From NCBI GenBank assembly GCA_977017575.1, contig CDRNVI010000065.1, positions 310,001-374,000 of the forward strand: DNA of 64,000 nt, given 5' to 3'. Under the pieces are notes generated by a model. That model saw nothing but the letters and a program-made list of their open reading frames with translations, was not told the DNA's origin and searched no databases. The translations under genes were made by a program, and so were the position numbers. This DNA is from Paramoeba atlantica (lineage: Eukaryota > Discosea). This document shows, in pieces, positions 8,928-17,175 of this stretch; within the stretch, counting starts at the first letter, position 1, and every line of letters begins with the position of its first letter.

Positions 8928-11054
8928 TTAAATCTTATCGACACCTTGAGGATTTTCTCTCCATCCCCAGGGGTTCTTTTCCACATCTTCTGAACCTGTT
9001 TCTGCTTCTTCAGGAGCCGGTCCGCGACGTCGCTGCTTCGCCTTTTCTACCTCGTATGCGAGTGCTTGTTGTACTGCGGCGACTCCCGTGCCCCAAAAAA
9101 GTATCGGAGCCGTTGGCAAATCAAGCGCTTTCCCAAGGAAGTTTACGTTCCAATTGAGCTTCACAAAAGGATTAGCCTTGTTTTTGTCGTCAAGTTCTTT
9201 TATGCATCCAAAGTTTCTCGCATCATTGGCAGAAATATACAAATATGGTTCGGGTTCGGGAATGAGAGGAGGGCGCTCTGCTTCTTCATATGCTTCATAC
9301 CACTGGACGTCAGAACGAACATCTTCCTCCAAAATTCGAAGTAAGCGAAGGACTTGTTCTGCTTTGTTTCTCCGTTCAAGTCGCTGAACTTCAGCATCCA
9401 CTCGTTTAGGATCGCGACTCAAAATCGCTTCGCGAACTTGTTCACTTGAGGACTCTGGTGTCTCTTCGAGAGAGCTTCCTTCCATTCCTACACTTGACAT
9501 TTGATCTCGACACCTCTCGATCACTTCGGTGACATATTTTTGAATTTCTCCGTGTCTGCGAAGGACTTCCGGGTTGGAAAAATCACTGTTTAGCTCTCGC
9601 ATGCCACGCAATAACTCTTGGACTCTTTGAGATTCTGCCTCCATATCCATTTTTTGATATTTCAAGCATTTGGCCCTCATGCGTGCAATTTGGATGTGCA
9701 TATAGGTAAAGGCGAGATGGCGAATGCGTTGCTGATGAACCGATTCCGTATCTAAACCATCAAAAATTAACCCCGCAAAAGATTGAACGCCATTGACTCT
9801 TTCTTGTGCCTCGTGCTGCAGGATTTCAGATGACCCGGATTTCGAAAGTTCCTCCAGTTTTTGATACTCTGGCAGCAAATGAATCGGATAGAGAAGATGT
9901 TTTTCATACCAACGACGAGCCCAATCTATGGGTTCACGCTCTTCTAAACGAGCGTAATATTGTACAGCATCTAGGCGGCCCATATGATTGGGGTCTAAGC
10001 TAAGCAAGCTTTGAAGTCGGTCACCATACTCATTAAGCGATTCGTCACTTGAGGTGTGAGCAAAACCATGTCCACTGCAAAGTCGATTAAGAACCTCAAG
10101 ACGTTCAAGAAACTCATCCTGGGCCTTCATGGACTCCCACATAGCGTTGGCAACCTCCACGTTAATGCCATACTTGTTGGCAAAAATCTCGGTTCGGTTA
10201 GCTGGCGCAGTGGCGGTACCGTGTTGCGTATTTTCGCGTATTTGTCCACTTTCGGTCCCTTCACCTGACAATCCATCGCGTATATCCGATGCACGTTTTC
10301 GAAATTTAGCAATCGCAGCCAGTTTGTTAAGAGCTTTTTGCTTCACAGCGTCGTGCAGACGCGCGTCAGCGTACTTGTATGTGTTGGCAAGATGACGTTG
10401 CACTACGTGGTGCAGAGATTGCGCCATATCGGATAGTTTCCGTCGTTCAGCTTCTGTGCTTACTCCAGCCCGTCGGTTTGCAACATAATCTTTAAAAGCT
10501 TGCTTAAAGTGAAGTTGAGCGTATTCAATTTGTTTTGCTTTTTCTGTATCGAATTCAGACTCATCTGCGTCTTGCATTATGGCCTCCGACACGGTAATGT
10601 TGCGACCACGCGTGTCCATGTCAAACGGAAGGCTTGATTTCATACGTTGGTAGGGATTGGTAATCATCTCTTCACGTATATTTACACGTCTTCCCGTAGT
10701 TTCGTAGTAACGTCGTTTTTGATGCTCGGATACTTCTGAAGGTGAGTGTTGTAGCATTTGCGCCATATATCGAGTGAAGTAACCTTTGTCTTTAAGAGGG
10801 ACATTCTCCCACTGCGCATCTGTCATGTACTTTGCTTTGTCCGCGAGTTCACGACCAGCTCGCATTACAACATCATAGCTCGGTGAGTTCGGCAAGGGCG
10901 CTGGGATTTCATTCTTGAAATATGCACCACGAGAGGGCGGAACGCCGGCACTCGTGTATCCCCCACTGAAGGGTGACTTCTCATGGGTATAACTTTGTTG
11001 TGCATTCGATATTCCATTTCGTCTTCGGTGCAGATACCGCAGCGATGTCCGCAT
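8928..11054 (-). CDS. Unknown 708-aa protein, probably mitochondrial
   Basis: I do not recognise this protein. The first 15 residues (MRTSLRYLHRRRNGI) are basic with no acidic residue, as in a mitochondrial presequence. The body is strongly charged and helical, with long Glu/Arg/Lys/Gln-rich runs at about 180-560 that could form helical bundles or coiled coils. Near the C-terminus, after a stretch of prolines and aromatics (about 590-650), there is one hydrophobic segment (PTAPILFWGTGVAAVQ), followed by a charged tail. The uninterrupted frame of 2.1 kb and codon use like its neighbours support a real gene. A structural subunit of a mitochondrial complex is possible, but nothing in the sequence shows it. 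Confidence 0.75.
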   Translation of the reverse strand: MRTSLRYLHRRRNGISNAQQSYTHEKSPFSGGYTSAGVPPSRGAYFKNEIPAPLPNSPSYDVVMRAGRELADKAKYMTDAQWENVPLKDKGYFTRYMAQMLQHSPSEVSEHQKRRYYETTGRRVNIREEMITNPYQRMKSSLPFDMDTRGRNITVSEAIMQDADESEFDTEKAKQIEYAQLHFKQAFKDYVANRRAGVSTEAERRKLSDMAQSLHHVVQRHLANTYKYADARLHDAVKQKALNKLAAIAKFRKRASDIRDGLSGEGTESGQIRENTQHGTATAPANRTEIFANKYGINVEVANAMWESMKAQDEFLERLEVLNRLCSGHGFAHTSSDESLNEYGDRLQSLLSLDPNHMGRLDAVQYYARLEEREPIDWARRWYEKHLLYPIHLLPEYQKLEELSKSGSSEILQHEAQERVNGVQSFAGLIFDGLDTESVHQQRIRHLAFTYMHIQIARMRAKCLKYQKMDMEAESQRVQELLRGMRELNSDFSNPEVLRRHGEIQKYVTEVIERCRDQMSSVGMEGSSLEETPESSSEQVREAILSRDPKRVDAEVQRLERRNKAEQVLRLLRILEEDVRSDVQWYEAYEEAERPPLIPEPEPYLYISANDARNFGCIKELDDKNKANPFVKLNWNVNFLGKALDLPTAPILFWGTGVAAVQQALAYEVEKAKQRRRGPAPEEAETGSEDVEKNPWGWRENPQGVDKI

Positions 11055-11505
11055 TGAGAAAGGTCAAAGCTTAAAACTCTGTCAAATCAAAGTAGACTGA
11101 ATTTGGCTATTTTTTGGGGGTAATATTCGGTCTCGTCAAGATAATTCGTTTCAGGTGAGATTGGGAATATTCTTGACGTGAAATTTCCCAATTTCAGATT
11201 ATCGTGTACAATTTCAATATAAAAAAAGTTATGTTAGATGATTACAAATGTTTTTACATGTGCTTTACAACTGTAGAAAGTTCCATTGCTATAAGAAAAG
11301 TCTGCCAATAAAAGTCTTTGTATGATCTTTGATAATCAATACGAGCATTCTTGGAGGTTCAGTGCTATTCCTGTATTTATAAATTATTTAGCTACTTATG
11401 TTCAACTTAAATGCGATCATTGTTCAGTGTACTTCTTCAAAAAAAATTAATACACACTTGCATGGTTGAAATAAGCTCACGTCCGCATAAAAATCAAGGT
11501 TTACT
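11055..11505. other. Intergenic spacer, no feature seen
   Basis: AT-rich spacer of about 450 bases. No coding, RNA or repeat signal was recognised. Confidence 0.5.
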
Positions 11506-11946
11506 CTATTCTCGCCACAATAGAAAACAATATAAGGCAAATGCTACTGTAAGAATGTGGACATACCCTAGATGTAAATACAGAAACATGGCAGGGAAAA
11601 CACCCAGGAGGGCCATGGTCAATACACTGTAGGAGGTAACGTGTGGCCCATATAACGCAAGAAGCAACGCTCCACCGAATACTAGCCCAATGCTAACAAC
11701 ACGGTTAGTGATACTGGCTGCGCTTTGTTCCCCAGCCGTCCAGGTCAACATAAACATTTTTCCGGGCACCACCTTAGAAACGGTACGACCTTGCTGTGAT
11801 GCCGATGCCGTATTTAGTGTAGCGCGCGTAGTGCAGTATGCCCGCTGGGCTTTGCACCCGACGATGGAGTTTATGTGCGATCTGGCATTGCATTTCCCTA
11901 ACGCGCAGTGGTAAACAGGAATTGACCCCTTTCTTGTAAATTGCAT
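11506..11946 (-). CDS. Small membrane protein, possible SDH membrane anchor (SdhC-like)
   Basis: 146 residues. A leader rich in basic and hydroxylated residues (about 1-60) precedes three hydrophobic segments near 84-102, 106-126 and 129-143. The sequence 'SITNRVVSIGLVF' before the first segment resembles the S-I-x-x-R-x-x-x-G site of succinate dehydrogenase subunit C. Later, FPAMFLYLHLGYVH recalls the 'FPLMYH...GIRH' haem region of that subunit. The match is short and I made it by eye, so the identity is a suggestion only; an unrelated inner-membrane protein is equally possible. The neighbouring genes also look mitochondrial, which fits without proving anything. Confidence 0.5.
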   Translation of the reverse strand: MQFTRKGSIPVYHCALGKCNARSHINSIVGCKAQRAYCTTRATLNTASASQQGRTVSKVVPGKMFMLTWTAGEQSAASITNRVVSIGLVFGGALLLALYGPHVTSYSVLTMALLGVFPAMFLYLHLGYVHILTVAFALYCFLLWRE

Positions 11947-12244
11947 TTCCTATATGTGAGAAGATACCAAGAATAACAGGAAAATAATTTTATCAGTTTT
12001 ATCAATTTGATACGCAAGAACATTTGCATTAATGACTATCAAGATTAAGAGTCACTGTTTAGTAGTGAATTAGAAGATTCGTCAATAAATGATTCTGAAA
12101 GGTTCTTTCATGTGCACAAAATGTCATGAGCTATAAACAGATGCACAAACTGCGATGAATATAGCAGAACAGTTCCCTTGATACCGTAATGATATCGCAA
12201 CGATTCGTTGCGACCACAAGCAATCCGATTTTCTGCTTCTCTAT

Positions 12245-12859
12245 TTAAGCATGAAGGATCTTAGTCTTTCGTCCTTTTCTCATAGACAGCCATCGAATGC
12301 AGAGAAGAGTGGGATATCGGATAAATTCGGCAAATTCGTTGGCGATGAAGGCCAAGAAAAGTGTCGTGACTACCTTTAAATGGCACTGTTCTACTATTTT
12401 AGTTTCGAAAAAGTAGGTTAACACGGTATCTATAGGTATCCATGATGCCTCAAAGAAAAGGTAAAAGAATACAACAATACCAGAGACATAGGCTATAATG
12501 TATGTCATTAGAAATTTCGTTCCAAATCTTTCTTGAAGGCTCGGCAAAGTTTTCGTCATTTTCATATCGATATGAACATTGCTTATTTTATTCATGAATG
12601 AAAGTGCTCTCTGGTCTGACTGTTTCTGTACGTCCTCATATTTCTTCCATCTGGAAGCCTTTGCCTTCGCATGAGAGGTATTGACCTGAACATGTTTTGT
12701 CTTGCTCGCATGAGCCTTCCAGGAACTACCCCTGCAGGCTGGTGATTGAGTAGAGACATTCGTGCCGCTAATTTCCTCAGGAGAGCTACCCGGAGTAAGT
12801 CTTGCTATCCCCGAAGCATGGAGATATCTAAACTGTGTTCGTAGCAAGGTAAGTTGCAT
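12245..12859 (-). CDS. FAM210/DUF1279-like mitochondrial membrane protein
   Basis: 204 residues. The N-terminus (MQLTLLRTQFRYLHASGIARL) looks like a mitochondrial presequence. A charged region follows up to about residue 110. Then comes 'LQERFGTKFLMTYIIAYVSG', the pattern that opens the DUF1279 domain (a Y/F-G-x-K/x-F...TY/Y segment leading into a membrane helix). A second hydrophobic segment lies near 160-178 and leads into 'ANEFAEFIRYPTLLCIRWL', similar to the domain's C-terminal helix ending P-x-R. FAM210A/B proteins sit in the mitochondrial inner membrane; FAM210A is linked to mitochondrial translation. The domain call is moderately secure; any specific function is inference. Confidence 0.65.
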   Translation of the reverse strand: MQLTLLRTQFRYLHASGIARLTPGSSPEEISGTNVSTQSPACRGSSWKAHASKTKHVQVNTSHAKAKASRWKKYEDVQKQSDQRALSFMNKISNVHIDMKMTKTLPSLQERFGTKFLMTYIIAYVSGIVVFFYLFFEASWIPIDTVLTYFFETKIVEQCHLKVVTTLFLAFIANEFAEFIRYPTLLCIRWLSMRKGRKTKILHA

Positions 12860-13314
12860 GCGAAGAACTGTCGTGCTATAACGTAAATCGAAATTCTAGA
12901 AAAAGGAAGCAGCAATACCATAAATCATATGTCAACTATACGCTCTTACTGTAGATGAGAAAGACGACAAAGAAACATACAATACAATAAAAAAACACAG
13001 ATACATGGTCCAGGATTTGGACTGCAGGTCAGAATTTTTCTTCAGACCATGGAGAAAGTGTACAAATTTCGATGAAACTTCATCGAAGGTCCCCTCTACT
13101 CGAGTATTTTTCCTTTGCGAAAGCGAGATCTGTCTGATGGAGAAGACGATGGGTCGAAACTCTTGCCGAAATATGACACACTTTTGTAGCCTATGGGGAA
13201 GCTTAAAAGTCCGAAATTCGGTATGGAAACGAGTAGACTAAAAAGTCCTCGTATTTAATGCGAAGATTTTCCGTAATACAATTACAGAAATTATATCGTA
13301 CTCCTGATGCAATC
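12860..13314. other. Intergenic spacer, no feature seen
   Basis: About 455 bases between the FAM210-like and PIN-domain genes. There are short open frames on both strands, but none has recognisable content. No repeat was noted. Confidence 0.45.
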
Positions 13315-16125
13315 TTACAAGTTTTGACTCTGTCGCAGGGACTCATTGTTTAAAGCACTTACATTTATCCTCGCATAGCATTCCACCCCAAATTGCCTTG
13401 CATTCCCCACCAGTTCAAGATCTTGAGTAAAAATCGCAACCTCGGGAGGTTCTCTTTCATCGCTCTGTTCGTGTAGACCCGAAGACGTGTCTACGCCACT
13501 AGAGATCTTACAGACCTCTTGCGCGTATGTTTTCATACCCACAGCCAGGGATATCAAAACACTATCTGGTCGGGTAGCCTGGACAAGCCCATAGTCGGGA
13601 TCAAATTCCTCTACTTCTCCTGGGGCCGCATCCCCAGAAACCGTATGCACCACATGCTGTGGGGACAGCGGGACGCGAATCTCTATCTCGTCATGGGGAG
13701 CGAGCAGCACCACAGGACAGCGACAGCTACTCTCCAGAACTTCAAAGAAGCGTCGAAGATGTTCCGCAAGCACCATCTTTTGCGAGGCCCCGGCTTTTTG
13801 GTCTACTGCCCGGGTCCAGGCAAACTCTAGCAGGGTTGAGGTACTGACGACCAGTGCTACTTTCTCCCCTGCGGTAAACTCGGACAGCGCGTGATGCAGT
13901 AACTCCGCGGCGACAAAGAAATTCGTGTCGAGCACGGCTAAACAGCGCACGGAGCGTATGGTGTGATGTAACTTCTGCTGTGTAGTAAACTCGATCGGGT
14001 GGAGTTGGCGCCGAATCATACGGAGCAGCCAAAACCGAATCTCCCTACACGTCGTACGGCGCAACGCCGTGAAGGCGGCGAGCGAGAGTCGCTCGTTGCC
14101 ATGACAGGCTCCGTGGAGACCACTGAAAATAGGATGGGAGTTCGTGGCTACGGCATACAGAACATGAAAGGTGGTGGCGTGTACGGGTCCTGGTATGAGC
14201 CACAAGTTTTCGGAGGTCATCGCTCGTGACTCACCGGATGTTCCGAGTATGACCTTGTTTAAATGAAAACATTTTCCCAATATTTCACCTGCCTGTCCAA
14301 TTCGATTCGCAGCAAGCAGCAAAGGAAAAATGCAGGAAAATAATAGATCTCGTTGATCACCTGCGGACGCCTCAACGAACCAGGGGTGAAAAAAATCCAT
14401 TGCTTCCCTCCAGGACACGGCGTGCAATTCCCACTTCTTTCCAATCAGCCGGGCAAGACTCAAACGGGAAACGTTGCAATTCTGCACTATGGAAGCATAC
14501 AATACAAGTCTTAGAAGGGTGTGTAGAGAAATAGCTGTGCGCGAGGCTAACGTGAGTATTAAACTCTCCGACAAACGTAGGTTGCAGTGCTCGATTCCCA
14601 AGGATAGAAAGCGAAGAGCATGTGCCCAACTCGGATTTGAACGAATTTTTGACAACAATAGAGTTTTTTCAATCAAATATTCCGGAGATTTCCCAAGTGA
14701 CTTGTATTCCATGTACAATGACGGACTGAATAACTTCTCGTAAACCCCAAAATTAGATTGCTTTCGAAAACTGGTTATGGACATTGTTCTTTCTTTGCTG
14801 GCTCTATGAATAAGTGTGTCCAGGATTTCGGGGGAAAACACGTTCAATTGATGGGCATTGCGTTGCTCGGAGCTAGACTGTCGTATATCCTTTTCGGCAC
14901 CGACCATGACTCGAAAAGCAGTAGTCCACTCTGCCTGTTCAATGATGGTCTTTAATGACTGAGATGTCATTTGCAGCAAACTGGCATATTGTGGGTTAGA
15001 ATAGTGTGACCAAAGTTTGTACCTCTCCAGAAGCATGAACAGTGTTTTAGCACTGTGTTTCCACATCACTCCCTGAATCACCTGCAACCTCCATTGTCGA
15101 ATGAGTGGATCGTACCGTTGCAAAATCTCTAGTGTGATTTCAAAATGAATCATTCCCCTTTTAAGCGTTTGATGAAGGCGATCTGAGTTATCCGGTGATG
15201 CTCCACTCAGGTACTTGATAAGAAGATCTGGAGAGCATTCACTAAAATGGCCGTCCTTTCTTATAATTTCATCCAATCTAAACAGAAGTAAACACATGGT
15301 CCGCACGTCATCGCAAATGATGCAGTTCTCTACAAGCATGGAAAGTGCCTCATATATGTGAGGGAGAAATCTGCGCAATCTTTCAATGGCGTTCTGCAAG
15401 TTGCGACATGTTTTCGCACTGTCAAGATTGAGCACTGGTGAAGACTCCGATACTGAACGAGGAAAAAGAAACCGGTTGAATAATTCAAATGAGATAGAAG
15501 GTGGACACGAATTGACCTCTTCCGGACAGCGGGACAAGATTGAGTGTTTCAACTGGGATGGATTGTTCTTTTGATCATTGCTTTGACAGCATATCTGAAG
15601 TGCAAGAAAATACGGCTCGACACAAAGGGTGGGATATGAAAAAGTAACTAATTTTATTGCAATTTCCCACCGGCAAGGCAAACACTGACACAGGGGACGC
15701 ATAGCTAGCAAATAGTCATTCGCCTGCCCACCACTGACACGTTTGAGCCCATGAAAATTATTTAGTGCTGTGACCCAATCGCTTTCGCCTCGTTCTTCAC
15801 GTGAAAAGTTGGAAATGCGTGTTCCGGTACTGGAACGATTTTTCATTCCTTGAATGCTTTCTTTCGGGGTTGGCGGCCCATGATATTTCTTCCGAAGGAA
15901 TGAAAATAATTCTTTTGTCGTTCCTACTTCTGAAGTTTTGAACAGTGACAATGAAGTTGGTTCTGCTGTATGAGTAAGATGGCCACGAATGCCATCACGA
16001 AAGGGCGGTGGTCGTCTTGAAGAGTTGCGTAAGGATACAATTTGTTTCTGATAATCGTCCGATGTTCTATAAATAAAGTACAAATCTTGGCTTCTTCTCA
16101 GCAGGTGCAGTAAAGAATTCCGCAT
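13315..16125 (-). CDS. Large helical protein with C-terminal PIN-type nuclease domain, probably organellar
   Basis: 936 residues. The start MRNSLLHLLRRSQDLYF looks like an organellar targeting peptide. Residues of about 130-700 are rich in Leu and helix formers in a repeating manner, compatible with an alpha-helical repeat scaffold, although no clear PPR consensus was recognised. The C-terminal 210 residues look like a PIN domain. 'CLAVLDTNFFVAAELL' near 728 gives the first catalytic Asp, 'STSTLLEFAW' near 763 an acidic residue on the next helix, and 'IFTQDLELVGNARQFGVECY' near 899 the final D-x-x-L...A pattern. A helical-repeat scaffold joined to a metallonuclease resembles the plan of organellar RNA-processing enzymes such as PRORP, but there the nuclease is of the NYN type. 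RNA processing is therefore inference. Confidence 0.7.
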   Translation of the reverse strand: MRNSLLHLLRRSQDLYFIYRTSDDYQKQIVSLRNSSRRPPPFRDGIRGHLTHTAEPTSLSLFKTSEVGTTKELFSFLRKKYHGPPTPKESIQGMKNRSSTGTRISNFSREERGESDWVTALNNFHGLKRVSGGQANDYLLAMRPLCQCLPCRWEIAIKLVTFSYPTLCVEPYFLALQICCQSNDQKNNPSQLKHSILSRCPEEVNSCPPSISFELFNRFLFPRSVSESSPVLNLDSAKTCRNLQNAIERLRRFLPHIYEALSMLVENCIICDDVRTMCLLLFRLDEIIRKDGHFSECSPDLLIKYLSGASPDNSDRLHQTLKRGMIHFEITLEILQRYDPLIRQWRLQVIQGVMWKHSAKTLFMLLERYKLWSHYSNPQYASLLQMTSQSLKTIIEQAEWTTAFRVMVGAEKDIRQSSSEQRNAHQLNVFSPEILDTLIHRASKERTMSITSFRKQSNFGVYEKLFSPSLYMEYKSLGKSPEYLIEKTLLLSKIRSNPSWAHALRFLSLGIEHCNLRLSESLILTLASRTAISLHTLLRLVLYASIVQNCNVSRLSLARLIGKKWELHAVSWREAMDFFHPWFVEASAGDQRDLLFSCIFPLLLAANRIGQAGEILGKCFHLNKVILGTSGESRAMTSENLWLIPGPVHATTFHVLYAVATNSHPIFSGLHGACHGNERLSLAAFTALRRTTCREIRFWLLRMIRRQLHPIEFTTQQKLHHTIRSVRCLAVLDTNFFVAAELLHHALSEFTAGEKVALVVSTSTLLEFAWTRAVDQKAGASQKMVLAEHLRRFFEVLESSCRCPVVLLAPHDEIEIRVPLSPQHVVHTVSGDAAPGEVEEFDPDYGLVQATRPDSVLISLAVGMKTYAQEVCKISSGVDTSSGLHEQSDEREPPEVAIFTQDLELVGNARQFGVECYARINVSALNNESLRQSQNL

Positions 16126-16546
16126 TCTTGAAGGAACGTTTCCTAGTCATTCAGAAATTCATTAAGGCTCAGTTAGAATACGTTCAAAGCAAAAGCAAGA
16201 TCTATGATTTGTAAGAACGTCTTATGATGAGGAAACAAACTTTTTTTATGATTACCACTCACGCACACGATAATATGGAAGGAAAAAAGGAGAGCACAGC
16301 AAAAGATACGCGATTCTTAGCTATTATTCATTTACCAACGCAAAACAGTCAATAAGACCTTCCAAATTAGTAGGCATCAATATTATTTTCCTGTCCGACT
16401 AGTCACTACTGCCTTGCTCAGCAGCATTCCTAGAATAATGTAAGGAAGCAATCCTTTTATAGTCTCATAAAAAGCTAACGAAAAATAAGTACAGTTTCAA
16501 TCATACCGTACGATATTCAGAAATTTTCGAGAACGCGGTGAATGTG
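16126..16546. other. Intergenic spacer, no feature seen
   Basis: AT-rich spacer of about 420 bases. No further exon of the upstream small gene and no RNA gene was recognised. Confidence 0.45.
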
Positions 16547-16951
16547 CTACGGTAGTGAATATGTCACCTTGCTTCCCTTTTTTGAAGGAGGGAATGCCAG
16601 TCTTTCTTTATCTGAATAGGACGCCATGTTCTTAATCCATCGATACAAGGCTACATTGTCTTCGCCAAGCAGCTCGTGGAAAAGTTCGACATCCTTGGCA
16701 CTCGGAGTCACACCTCCCATGAATAGGTCTCCACAGGACTTTAAACAATCAGCGATCTGAGCCGCACGCACTGGAGTAACGCACTTTGCTTCCATCCGTA
16801 GAATCCACGATTTGAGACCTTCATTTTCTGGCCCAACAATAGATTCAAAAGCATCGATATCTTTTTTTGAGGGAATCACTCCATCGCCCAGAAAGCATTT
16901 ATCCTGCAACTCTTTCTCTAGTGCCAGGACGTCGTTGGAACAAGTAGTCAT
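16547..16951 (-). CDS. Small eEF1B-type protein with a doubled N-terminal (GST-C-like) domain
   Basis: 134 residues made of two similar halves. Each reads roughly L-x(6)-F-x-G/D-G-V-x-P-S-x-K-D-x(3)-F-x(3)-L/V-G-x(2)-N-x(2)-L-x(2)-W-I. The first is at about 12-52 and the second at about 75-110, and 'YSDKERLAFPPSKK' follows the second. This matches the N-terminal helical module of eEF1B beta/delta ('GYVPSQADVAVFE...RWYNHIKSY...'), which docks onto other eEF1 subunits. The guanine-exchange domain that normally follows is absent, and the gene simply stops. It may be a scaffold or adaptor in an elongation-factor or tRNA-synthetase complex. An unrecognised downstream exon cannot be ruled out, but the 420-base gap shows none. 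Confidence 0.6.
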   Translation of the reverse strand: MTTCSNDVLALEKELQDKCFLGDGVIPSKKDIDAFESIVGPENEGLKSWILRMEAKCVTPVRAAQIADCLKSCGDLFMGGVTPSAKDVELFHELLGEDNVALYRWIKNMASYSDKERLAFPPSKKGSKVTYSLP

Positions 16952-17175
16952 AATATCAGTGTGAAAACGACAAATATTTCTCTTGGAATCTGTTAATTAT
17001 TTCATGAAGCAATTCAATATTCAGAAAATTGGTTTGCAGCCCCGAATACAATCCATGTATTACCAACACTATTTTTTTCATAAAGGAGACAATGGAGATG
17101 TATAACAATCCAGGCTATTTTTCGCAAAGCCTGCACGAACGAAACGTATAGATTTTGTCAAAACCTTAACACCAT

